Source: Anaerostipes amylophilus (GTDB taxonomy: Bacteria; Bacillota; Clostridia; Lachnospirales; Lachnospiraceae). Taken from it: DNA of 64,000 nt. Position numbers and translations under genes: made by a program. Position 1 is the stretch's first letter. Every line of letters starts with the position of its first letter. Under the pieces are notes generated by a model that made no database searches, was not told where the DNA came from, and was given only the letters and a program-made list of their open reading frames with translations. Shown here piece after piece: positions 51,169-59,416 of the stretch. The stretch lies in NCBI RefSeq assembly GCF_025567365.1, contig NZ_JAOQJG010000001.1:248001-312000 (forward strand). The letters run 5' to 3'.

Positions 51169-53217
51169 TTATATTTTTTGTTTCTGAAAACTGTTGATCA
51201 TGTCTAAAACTGCCTGCTCATCTGGGAGCGAGTCAAATTTATTCATGTTGTTTTCATCTCCAAAAATTTTCATCATATCATAAATGGCCTGATTGATACT
51301 TTCTGCACTTTTAATGCTCATTCCTATGACGTATCTGACCGGGTCATTATAAACACTTCCAAATTCAATCGGTGTCTTCAATCTGACAAGTGAAGCCGCC
51401 TCCTTGATCGCACCTTTGCTGCAATCTGCATGAGGAAGTGCCATTCCCTTACAAACAACAATGTATGGTCCATGTTTTTTTACACTGCTTACCATTTCTT
51501 CAACGTATTGTTCTGTTACTGTGTTTGTATCATAAAGAAGTTTTCCCGCACATCTTATGGCATCTTCCCAGTCTTTTGCCGGATAATCCATTTCAATGCG
51601 TTCCTTGGATAACAGATTGTAAAAAGCTCCTTGAATATCTTTTTGAGGATTTTGTTTTATCACTCTGTTTTCCTGTTCTTCTATCTCTTCCTGCTCTTTT
51701 TCTTTCAATTCAAATACTTTTTGCTGTATTGTAAGAATATCCTGATCATCAAGCATTGGGCTTCTCACTGCCACATTTGGCAGTTTCGAATTCGGTAATG
51801 GAATAGTTGAAATTATCATCCTCGCGCCAGACTGCTCGATCTCATTCATATTGTGATGAGATGATACACTGACAATATCTATGATATTTTCTAATATCTT
51901 AAGTTTTGCCAACATAAACTGAACAGTTCCTCTTCCTGTCGCACAAACAAGTGCTACCGGAATTTTCTTATTTTTATTACTTTGTATCTTTTCTTTTTCT
52001 ATCACTGATGCAAAATACAAAACAAGAAACATCACTTCATCTTCTCTAAATTTCTTTCCGATAAAGTTCTCTAAATTTTCAAGTTCTTTATGTACAATCT
52101 GAAGGATTTCAGGATAATCATTGATAATCTCATCTTTAAATGGATTTACAAGAACTTCTCCATTCATAACTCTGTAAACTGCAGATTTCATATGTGCAAC
52201 CATCAGATCATACAGTCCAAAATCCAGATAAAAATCGATTCCTAACTGACCTGAGATCAAATGAATTGCTTCTGCGATCATCACATTGATATCTAATGAG
52301 GTTGCACTGTTTCGCTCACCTTTTAAATATCTTTTTCCTCTAAGATGTTTTGTGAACATCAAAATTTCTTCTTCTGTTATCTTTACATCATATTTTCTTC
52401 CAATTTTATTTAAAACAGATTTGCTGAAAGGATATTTTGAACTGATCTCTATTTCTTCTTTTAATTCATCATTAAAACTTATAAGATATTTACCCTGATC
52501 TAATCGATTCAAAATGATCATCAATTCAATGCCTGCTTCATAAAACGAATAGTCTTCCAGGATAACACCTGTCTCTTCTTCCTCTTCCAGCAGAATATTC
52601 TTAAGATTTTCAAAAGAGTTCATTGTATCGAGTTGCTTTAAAAGCAACCACCAATATACATTCAACGTATATCCGTTTTGATAATATTCTTCACTGTTAA
52701 CTTCCATAAGTTTCAGAATATTTTCACGGATCTGTGTCTCTGTTGCATCGATCACATATCCAACATGTGGTTTTGCTTTTAAAGTCATTTCCCTGTCTTC
52801 AAACCAGCTTTTCAACTCCTGAAGATCATTTAAAATTGTATTTCTGCTGACTCCAATTTCATTTTTAAGCATATCCACTGTGATGTATTCTCTGCCGTTT
52901 AAAAGTATCAAGGCTAAAATTGTATGTCTCTCATTTTTTGTCATGGTGTAAGAATAGAAATTATAATTTTGAATAAATTTTTCAAACTCTTTCACAGCGA
53001 TTTGGTCTTTATCTTCGATACTCAGTTCTCCTTCGCTATTCTCAAAGATTGTTGGTAATCCAGCTTCCATAAGATCATCATTGATACTCTTAATTGCTAA
53101 TCTTATAGAGCGCTCCTGAACATTATATTTATCTTTAAATGCTGCTACCGTTGATTTATCATTCCAAATCAGCTCGCTGAATATTTTATTCTCTCTTCGG
53201 TTCATCTTATCACCCAT
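51169..53217 (-). CDS. PRD-containing transcription activator (MtlR/LicR type)
   Basis: The 682-residue PTS-controlled regulator has two N-terminal DNA-binding segments (about 5-170, with EIGVSRNTILNDLQELKSWF). Two PRDs follow (about 190-400), with His phosphorylation sites such as KHLRGKRYLKG and VAHMKSAVYR. An EIIB-like domain has the Cys in VALVCATGRGTVQFML (about 413). An EIIA_2 domain contains GMALPHADCSKG (about 600). Phosphorylation by HPr and the operon's own PTS sets its activity. The start is either ATG 53217 or ATG 53205, the latter placed after GGTGAT. It heads the operon. Confidence 0.9.
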   Translation of the reverse strand: MGDKMNRRENKIFSELIWNDKSTVAAFKDKYNVQERSIRLAIKSINDDLMEAGLPTIFENSEGELSIEDKDQIAVKEFEKFIQNYNFYSYTMTKNERHTILALILLNGREYITVDMLKNEIGVSRNTILNDLQELKSWFEDREMTLKAKPHVGYVIDATETQIRENILKLMEVNSEEYYQNGYTLNVYWWLLLKQLDTMNSFENLKNILLEEEEETGVILEDYSFYEAGIELMIILNRLDQGKYLISFNDELKEEIEISSKYPFSKSVLNKIGRKYDVKITEEEILMFTKHLRGKRYLKGERNSATSLDINVMIAEAIHLISGQLGIDFYLDFGLYDLMVAHMKSAVYRVMNGEVLVNPFKDEIINDYPEILQIVHKELENLENFIGKKFREDEVMFLVLYFASVIEKEKIQSNKNKKIPVALVCATGRGTVQFMLAKLKILENIIDIVSVSSHHNMNEIEQSGARMIISTIPLPNSKLPNVAVRSPMLDDQDILTIQQKVFELKEKEQEEIEEQENRVIKQNPQKDIQGAFYNLLSKERIEMDYPAKDWEDAIRCAGKLLYDTNTVTEQYVEEMVSSVKKHGPYIVVCKGMALPHADCSKGAIKEAASLVRLKTPIEFGSVYNDPVRYVIGMSIKSAESINQAIYDMMKIFGDENNMNKFDSLPDEQAVLDMINSFQKQKI

Positions 53218-53286
53218 TTCCCTTCGACTTGTTTTTATTATAATTTCTGATTGGATCTATTTGAAGTCCAAGTTAACGTCAAACGT

Positions 53287-53412
53287 TTTTATCAATTTGT
53301 ACTAATTCTACGATTTATTATCTTATTTTTTGTATCTTTCTACCAACAAACGTCCAATTTACGTGGTTTGTGTTTTATTTTTTATTGTTTTAAATAGTAC
53401 AAAACGATAAAA
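53287..53412. promoter_or_regulatory. Inverted operator-like pair upstream of the PTS operon
   Basis: TAGTACAAA, two bases and GATAAAA occurs on the plus strand at 53395-53412 and on the minus strand at 53287-53304 (53287-53307 with flanking match), about 85 bp apart. Around the minus copy are AAACGTTTGACG and a TATAAT (53237-53242) on the minus strand, 20 nt from the regulator start. The gap 53218-53428 holds no gene. Binding by the PRD activator is inference. Confidence 0.45.
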
Positions 53413-53427
53413 TATATTGATTTTTTT

Positions 53428-53468
53428 GCAAAAAATAATTGCCAGATTTTGAAAAAAATCTGACAATT
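53428..53468 (-). terminator. Rho-independent terminator after the pyrophosphatase gene
   Basis: AATTGTCAGATTTT and AAAATCTGGCAATT (minus strand, one G-T pair) with a four-base loop are followed by ATTTTTTGC. Confidence 0.85.
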
Positions 53469-53536
53469 ATCATACTTTATAATTTAATTTTCTTCATATA
53501 TCAACAGCTTTAGCTGCTCAATTAATCTTTTGTAAA

Positions 53537-55171
53537 TTACTGCTGAAATGCATTCAGTAAGTTAGGGATCATCTGTTTCTTACGTGACATAACTCCTGGT
53601 AATACTGCAATCTTATCTTCTGGTGTTACATCAAATCCACGCTCGATCACACCTTCTGCATCTGGTCCGCAGATTAATAGATGTGTTGTCTCTTCTAAGA
53701 TATTTGTTAACATAAAGAATACATAGTCAAGTCCCTGTTCTTCTTTTACGGAATCCATATACTCAAGGATTGGTGCTTTGATATCATCTAATTCACCCTG
53801 ATCCATAGATGTAATCTGTCCAACACCGAAGTTAATTGTATCAGCGTTGAATTTCTTGTAATCCATATAGAAAATTTCGTTTGGAGTCTTACCACTTAAA
53901 TCACTTCCTGCACGGAACATAGCTTTTGCATGCTCTTCTACATCAACACCTGCGATAGCAGCTAACTCTCTTGCGATCTGCTCATCAACTGGTGTGCAAG
54001 TTGGTGAACGGAACATTAATGTATCAGAAAGGATTGCTGAACACATTAATCCAGCCATCTCTTTTGTGATCTCGATTCCCTGTTCACGATACATCTGAGC
54101 AATAATTGTTCCTGTACATCCAACTGGCTGGTTTCTGAAGTATACAGGTGAAACTGTTTCCACACTTCCGATTCTGTGATGATCGATGATCTCCATGATC
54201 TCGCATTCTTCTAATCCTTCGACAGCCTGGGATACTTCGTTGTGGTCAACTAAGATTACCTGTTTCTTGCTGAATTCTAAAATACGACGTCTGGAAATAA
54301 ATCCTACGAATTCATTATCTGAATTCAATACAGGGAAATAACGGAAACGTTTCTTTGTCATCTCTTCTTTGACATCATCGATATAATCTGTTTCATTAAA
54401 TGATACAATCGTATCTGTTGCCATAATGTAAGATACTGGCATAGCCTGGCAGATTAAACGGCTTGCTGTAAATGTATCGTATGGTGTTGTGATGATTCTG
54501 CAATTTTTTTCTTTGGCAAGTTCTAATACTTTATCACTTACTTCTGTTCCCATACATACAACGATACACTGTACTCCTGTCTGAAGTGCACCGATCTGTG
54601 CATCTTCACGGTTTGCAACGATCACTGTATCTTTCGCTGTTACAAACTCTTCCATTGTGTCAACACTTGCTGCAGATACTGTTAATTTACCTTCTGTGAT
54701 ATATCCTTCAATATCTCCTGTCTGAAGTGTTCCATCTAATGTTTCAACTACATTCTTGTATGGTGTTTTTGATTTCGCAAGAATCTCATTATCATAAACA
54801 TCCATGTCTGCTTTTAAAACATCACTGATAGATACAAGTCCGATCATTTTCTTTCCATCTAATACTGGAAGAGATACAATCTTCTCTGTCTGCATCATCT
54901 CTCGTACAGATTTCAGTGAATCTGTTGGTTTTGCCCCTTTAACAGAATTTAGGTTAACATCTGTAAGTCTTGGTCTTACATCACTAACATATTTAGGATC
55001 TTTGATTCCAAATGTATCGAGAACATATCTTGTTTCACCATTGATATTTCCGGCACGATATGCTTCGTATCCATTCCCTTCCACCTGATTTTTAAGATTT
55101 GCATATGCGATCGCAGAACAGATAGAATCTGTATCTGGATTGCGATGTCCAATTACATATACTTTTTTCAT
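53537..55171 (-). CDS. ppaC: Manganese-dependent inorganic pyrophosphatase with CBS-DRTGG insert
   Basis: It is a family II pyrophosphatase that pulls biosynthesis by hydrolysing PPi. The 544 residues start with VYVIGHRNPDTDSICSAIAYA (metal ligands His, Asp, Asp). Two CBS domains (about 70-130 and 245-300) flank a DRTGG domain. The DHH motif IIDHHRIGSVET is near 330, and the DHHA2 half ends SRKKQMIPNLLNAF. CBS-type enzymes are inhibited by AMP/ADP and activated by ApnA. The ATG overlaps the histidine kinase stop by four bases. Confidence 0.95.
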   Translation of the reverse strand: MKKVYVIGHRNPDTDSICSAIAYANLKNQVEGNGYEAYRAGNINGETRYVLDTFGIKDPKYVSDVRPRLTDVNLNSVKGAKPTDSLKSVREMMQTEKIVSLPVLDGKKMIGLVSISDVLKADMDVYDNEILAKSKTPYKNVVETLDGTLQTGDIEGYITEGKLTVSAASVDTMEEFVTAKDTVIVANREDAQIGALQTGVQCIVVCMGTEVSDKVLELAKEKNCRIITTPYDTFTASRLICQAMPVSYIMATDTIVSFNETDYIDDVKEEMTKKRFRYFPVLNSDNEFVGFISRRRILEFSKKQVILVDHNEVSQAVEGLEECEIMEIIDHHRIGSVETVSPVYFRNQPVGCTGTIIAQMYREQGIEITKEMAGLMCSAILSDTLMFRSPTCTPVDEQIARELAAIAGVDVEEHAKAMFRAGSDLSGKTPNEIFYMDYKKFNADTINFGVGQITSMDQGELDDIKAPILEYMDSVKEEQGLDYVFFMLTNILEETTHLLICGPDAEGVIERGFDVTPEDKIAVLPGVMSRKKQMIPNLLNAFQQ

Positions 55172-56313
55172 TGTTCCTCCTTCTTTCTTGGCAGCCTTAT
55201 TGTGAATGTCGTATACTCATTCTGGCTGGTTGCTTTAATAGTTCCATCATGAAGCTCGATGATCTCTTTGGCAATAGCAAGTCCAAGACCTGCACCACCT
55301 GTTTCGGATGATCTCGCTTCATCTAATCTGTAAAATTTCTCAAACAGGTTGTTTAATTGATGTTCTGGTATCGTCTTGCCCTGATTCCTTACAATAACAT
55401 CTGCCTCATCTCCATCGATCATCCCATAAACCTCGATCAGAGAATTTGGATAGCAGTATGAAACTGCATTCCGAAGCAGATTCTCAAAAACCCTGGCAAG
55501 TCTGTCCGGATCACCATAAATTAAAATTTTATCATCTACCTCTATCTTCCACTCTAATCCTTTCTGCTTAAATACCGCAGCAAAAGAATCCATCACTTGT
55601 TCAAGTAGAACATAAAGATAAAATTCCTTCTTATCCAATGTGATATTCTGAAGATTATATCTTGTAATCTCAAAAAATTCATTGATCAGTTCGCCCAGTC
55701 GTTTCGCTTTCTCAAGTGAAATTCCGGTATATTTTGCTCTCTGTTCCACCGGCATATCCGGTGCTTCATTGAGCAAGGATAAATATGCAATAATTGAAGT
55801 CAGCGGTGTCTTAAGATCATGAGCAAGATATACGATAATATCATTCTTCCTTTGCTCACTTTCCTCTGCGATCCGTCGCTGCTCTTTCAATGTTCCTTTG
55901 ATCTCATTTAACTTATTCTCCAGTGGATTCAATTCTGGAGGGAGTAAAATATGATCTTTGGACTCATTTAAGATCATCTGAATACCGCTTTCAACCTGTT
56001 TTAGATAAGTTGTAAATTTTGACATACCCAGATAAAAGCTTAACAAAAGTAACAGAAAAAATCCAGCACCAATGATCATTGTTTTATTCTGCATAAAGAT
56101 CAGACGATATATACGGATTGCTTCTATCTCATCCATGCCAAGCCGTTCAAATATATAAACAACCGTTTTGGCAAACGGATCCTGAAACACCCCATCTACA
56201 AAAATATCAAGTATAAAATATCCGATAAATGCAACAATAAGGCTGATTCCCAGTGTCTGCAATATAATCCTTATCTTTAAACTTCTGTATTTACTCCTCA
56301 ACTTTGTATCCAA
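55168..56313 (-). CDS. Sensor histidine kinase (VanS-like)
   Basis: The 381 residues have helix 1 at about 15-38, a short outside loop (40-75) and helix 2 at about 77-97. HisKA carries His165 in YLAHDLKTPLTSIIAYLSLL. The HATPase N box is NLLRNAVSYCYPNS and GGAGLGLAIAKEI is the G2 box. It resembles VanS/YkoH-type kinases with a small external loop. Its start lies within the response regulator gene (23-nt overlap) and its stop overlaps the pyrophosphatase start. Confidence 0.9.
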   Translation of the reverse strand: MDTKLRSKYRSLKIRIILQTLGISLIVAFIGYFILDIFVDGVFQDPFAKTVVYIFERLGMDEIEAIRIYRLIFMQNKTMIIGAGFFLLLLLSFYLGMSKFTTYLKQVESGIQMILNESKDHILLPPELNPLENKLNEIKGTLKEQRRIAEESEQRKNDIIVYLAHDLKTPLTSIIAYLSLLNEAPDMPVEQRAKYTGISLEKAKRLGELINEFFEITRYNLQNITLDKKEFYLYVLLEQVMDSFAAVFKQKGLEWKIEVDDKILIYGDPDRLARVFENLLRNAVSYCYPNSLIEVYGMIDGDEADVIVRNQGKTIPEHQLNNLFEKFYRLDEARSSETGGAGLGLAIAKEIIELHDGTIKATSQNEYTTFTIRLPRKKEEQ

Positions 56314-56992
56314 CTCCCCAAACTGTCTTGATCAGCTCTTTGTGTCCCATGACATCTCCAAGTTTCTCCCTGAGATGTCTGATATGTACCATAACTGTGT
56401 TGTTATTGTTCTTAAAATATTTTTCTTTCCACACCTGCTCAAACAGATTCTCGGAGCTTATTACTTTGCCTCTGTTCTGAGTCAGGATCCAAAGTATAGA
56501 AAATTCCAATGGAGTTAGTGTAATTTCTTCTTCTCCATAAGTGCACTGATGTGTCGCACGATTCAGAATAAGTCCTGAAATCTCCAAAGTATCTTCCTGA
56601 TCAGATCCAGAACCATCGTTATATCTTGTAAATCTTCGTAGCTGTGCTTTTACTCTCGCCATAAGTTCAAGAGGTTCAAATGGCTTCTCAATATAATCAT
56701 CAGCTCCTAATGTCAATCCATTGATCTTATCCATGGATGATACTCTTGCAGTCAGCATAATAACTGGAAAATTGTGCTTTAATCGGATCTGTTTTAAGAT
56801 TTCAAATCCATCAATATCCGGCAACATCACATCAAGGATCGCCAGATCAATATTCTCGTGCTCTACACATGCAAGTGCATCTTTTCCATTGTAAAATTTA
56901 AATACATTATAATCTTCATTCTTTAAATATAATTCAATAAAGTCAGCAATTTCTTTTTCGTCATCTACTACTAATACTGTTGACTGTCTCAT
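56291..56992 (-). CDS. OmpR/VanR-family response regulator
   Basis: The 233 residues contain the receiver with VLVVDDEKEIADF, acceptor Asp54 in LAILDVMLPDIDG and EKPFEPLELMARV. The C-terminal winged helix is NRGKVISSENLFEQVWKEKY with NNTVMVHIRHLREKLGD and the wing TVWGVGYKVEE. It is paired with the overlapping kinase gene downstream. No van resistance enzymes are present in the window. Confidence 0.93.
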   Translation of the reverse strand: MRQSTVLVVDDEKEIADFIELYLKNEDYNVFKFYNGKDALACVEHENIDLAILDVMLPDIDGFEILKQIRLKHNFPVIMLTARVSSMDKINGLTLGADDYIEKPFEPLELMARVKAQLRRFTRYNDGSGSDQEDTLEISGLILNRATHQCTYGEEEITLTPLEFSILWILTQNRGKVISSENLFEQVWKEKYFKNNNNTVMVHIRHLREKLGDVMGHKELIKTVWGVGYKVEE

Positions 56993-57007
56993 CTGCTTCC
57001 TCCTTGT

Positions 57008-58036
57008 TTACTCTTTACCCCCAGGGATCACCTGAAATCTGTGGCCTGTTTCTTCCTCTTCCAGTTCTTCTCTTGTATGACCTTTTAGTGCATATACAGG
57101 AACTGTCTTATAAAGTTTAAGAATCAGGTCACAAAGGGTTCTCTGTTCTTCTCTTGCATTATCTTCTAACAAGCCTGTATACGCCTCTGTAATTTCCGTA
57201 TATGTTACTCCGTTTTGAATCTTTACAACCAGTGATTTTACGATCATCATAGCCTGATACTGATCATCCTCTATATTCTGCATGACAAAATCAAATAACT
57301 CTGGAATACCACTCCAATTTCCAACTCCATTTGACAAGGCTAATTCTTTGTACTGATCTTCACTGTAAATCTTCCAGGAAATATCTTTGTTAATGGTCCA
57401 TTTGATAAACACATCATTCCTGTCATCCACCTCTCTGCTTGCATAGATCAGTCTTAAATTCGTCTGATTTCTCAATAAGATACCAGACTGCCAGAATACA
57501 ACTCTGTGCATCACAAATTCTTCCAACTCATCATATGTCATATCTTCTATCATGTTATCCCTGATGATCTCACAACATTCATAAATATCCAGAATACCAT
57601 ATAAAAATAACATTCCAAATAAAATATTCTCAAGTCTTGTGTATTCTTCCATCTGAGCCTGTGTCCGATGACTCTTAAGCGAAAAGAAAAATTTGTCTTT
57701 TGCCTCCATATTAATATAGATCGTATCATCTTCATAAGAGAGAAATCCAAGAAAATGCAACTGTTCCAGTTCTCTTAAATACATCTGCGCGATCAGGCTT
57801 TCTCCTTCCATCTCCCAGCACTGTAATAAAAATTCAATTGCTTCCTGTTGCAGCATCTTCATCACAAGCTGTGGTCTATCATAAAGTTTCTCTGCAACTT
57901 TAGCTGCCAGAGATATCTCTGCTTCTCCATCATTAAAAGGGGCACCGAGTCTCTCGCACACAACCATAAGGTTCACCTGCGGATTCGTTGCGAGTTCTTC
58001 TACAAATGTTCTTCCTGATGCTTTTATCAATGACAT
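57008..58036 (-). CDS. Conserved hypothetical protein, helical, unknown
   Basis: This is a 342-residue soluble acidic protein, largely alpha-helical, without membrane segments. Runs such as AQMEEYTRLENILFGMLFLYGILDIYECCEII and a C-terminal stretch VPVYALKGHTREELEEEET are visible. The latter recalls the PxxxLKGxSP ends of plant-like or phage-associated helical domains, but I cannot name a family. It is 15 nt upstream of the response regulator, so it is co-transcribed with the two-component system and pyrophosphatase. Confidence 0.75.
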   Translation of the reverse strand: MSLIKASGRTFVEELATNPQVNLMVVCERLGAPFNDGEAEISLAAKVAEKLYDRPQLVMKMLQQEAIEFLLQCWEMEGESLIAQMYLRELEQLHFLGFLSYEDDTIYINMEAKDKFFFSLKSHRTQAQMEEYTRLENILFGMLFLYGILDIYECCEIIRDNMIEDMTYDELEEFVMHRVVFWQSGILLRNQTNLRLIYASREVDDRNDVFIKWTINKDISWKIYSEDQYKELALSNGVGNWSGIPELFDFVMQNIEDDQYQAMMIVKSLVVKIQNGVTYTEITEAYTGLLEDNAREEQRTLCDLILKLYKTVPVYALKGHTREELEEEETGHRFQVIPGGKE

Positions 58037-58122
58037 ATCTATCCTGCCCTCCTTCGTTTCAATCTTATAAAGTATATCTTATCAGACCCCTCCCGTCCAG
58101 TGGGACATTTAAAAAGATTTCT

Positions 58123-58956
58123 TTAAAATAACTCTCTGATCTTATCAATCTTTTCTTTCGTCATGCGATATCCCATATCATATGTCTGCTTCAATACATC
58201 AATATCCTTTTCCAGACTTTCAATTGGATATTCTGGCCTTAAGATTACTGCTTTTCCTTCTTGTTCGAGTTTCTCACAATATCTTACTGTTTTGTTATAT
58301 TCGATATGTCTCTTCATTAAAAGTTCCGGCAAATGTGGATATTTTCTCTTCAGTAGTTTCGCTGTGATCTTATGGCTTCTGCTTAGTTCTTTTCTATATC
58401 CTTCAGGTCTAGTTAATACGATCAGATTCTTCTCATTGCCATCTTTGATTGACTTTCTGATCGGGATCGGATCTGCCAGTCCTCCATCATAATATGGCTT
58501 TCCATCAACATAAATCGCTGGAAATACAAGTGGTATCGCACATGTTGCACGAAGCATCATACACTTTTTGTCTAATTTCATTCCATCTTTATATTCTACT
58601 TTTCCTGTCCATGCATTGGTCACTCCAACTCGGATTCTTCCTTCGTATTCATAAAATGTCTTCCAGTCAAATGGATATAACTTATTCGGAATCGTATCAT
58701 ATACAAAATCAAGTCCAAATAGACTTTTATCTTTTAATAAATTTCCTGCTCCTAAATATCGTTTATCATTTCTATGATTCATAAGAATCTTTAAATTACG
58801 TTCTTTTTGTTTTGAAATATATGAAAATCCATCACAAATCCCCGCTGATACACCGATCATATATGGAAACATGATATCTTCATCTAACAATGCATCCATC
58901 ACTCCGGCACTGAAGATTGGACGGAATGTTCCGCCTTCTAAAATAATACCTGGCAT
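58123..58956 (-). CDS. Patatin-like phospholipase
   Basis: The start is set at 58956 (MPGIILEGGTFRP) seven bases after GGGAGG; 277 residues. It has the oxyanion Gly-rich loop ILEGGTFRPIFSAGVMDAL, the nucleophile motif GVSAGICDGFSY (GXSXG) and the dyad Asp in YYDGGLADPIP. This is the compact YjjU/RssA type, lacking a signal peptide, so it acts inside the cell. Lipid substrate unknown. Gap of about 85 nt to the next gene. Confidence 0.9.
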   Translation of the reverse strand: MPGIILEGGTFRPIFSAGVMDALLDEDIMFPYMIGVSAGICDGFSYISKQKERNLKILMNHRNDKRYLGAGNLLKDKSLFGLDFVYDTIPNKLYPFDWKTFYEYEGRIRVGVTNAWTGKVEYKDGMKLDKKCMMLRATCAIPLVFPAIYVDGKPYYDGGLADPIPIRKSIKDGNEKNLIVLTRPEGYRKELSRSHKITAKLLKRKYPHLPELLMKRHIEYNKTVRYCEKLEQEGKAVILRPEYPIESLEKDIDVLKQTYDMGYRMTKEKIDKIRELF

Positions 58957-59124
58957 GTTATGTCCTCCCATCAAGTAAAAAATATCACTTTATCTCTCCT
59001 AAATTTTATAATAAGTGACACTTGTTAAATATTATATCACGTTTTCATAATAGAATGTTACATTTACTCAAAGAAATTATGAAAAGAATTCGAATTTTGT
59101 GTGAACAAAAAATAACCTTTTTTG

Positions 59125-59153
59125 TTGATATATCGTGCCCTCGATGGTACAAT
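59125..59153 (+). promoter_or_regulatory. Sigma-A promoter for the TPP riboswitch/thiC transcript
   Basis: TTGATA (59125-59130), a 17-bp spacer and TACAAT (59148-59153) put the transcription start about 10 nt before the riboswitch aptamer. Confidence 0.75.
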
Positions 59154-59165
59154 GTTGATGTAACT

Positions 59166-59270
59166 GAAATGGGAGCTTAAAAGGTGATACCTTAGCTGAG
59201 AGGAAACTTACGTTTCGACCATGGACCTGATACGGGTAATGCCGTCGTAGGGATTTGGATGCTATGAATA
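59166..59270 (+). promoter_or_regulatory. TPP (THI-box) riboswitch
   Basis: It contains the thi-box core: GGGAGCTTAAAAGGTG near 59171, CTGAGAGG at 59195-59202, and ACCTGATACGGGTAATGCC then GTCGTAGGGAT (about 59225-59253). Thiamine pyrophosphate binding favours the terminator at 59272-59322. It controls thiC and possibly the sodium symporter beyond it. Confidence 0.95.
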
Positions 59271-59271
59271 C

Positions 59272-59322
59272 AAGACGAACTGTAAACGGGCATCAGAATG
59301 TACCTTTAGTTTGTCTTTTTTT
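59272..59322 (+). terminator. TPP-riboswitch expression-platform terminator
   Basis: AAGACGAACT pairs with AGTTTGTCTT (one G-U) and the stem is followed by TTTTTATC. In the ligand-free state an alternative pairing with the upstream aptamer would prevent it forming. Confidence 0.75.
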
Positions 59323-59416
59323 ATCTCAACATATCTATTTTAGATTTTGACGATAAAATTATAATTTAAACCGAATAAAGTCTCCCAAAATTTTATATTT
59401 TGGAGGTATACATTTT

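Noticed and set aside
1012..58036. Vancomycin-resistance cluster suggested by VanW- and VanRS-like proteins
   Set aside because: No vanA/B ligase, vanH, vanX or vanY-type genes are present. VanW-domain and VanRS-like proteins are common chromosomal genes in this group.
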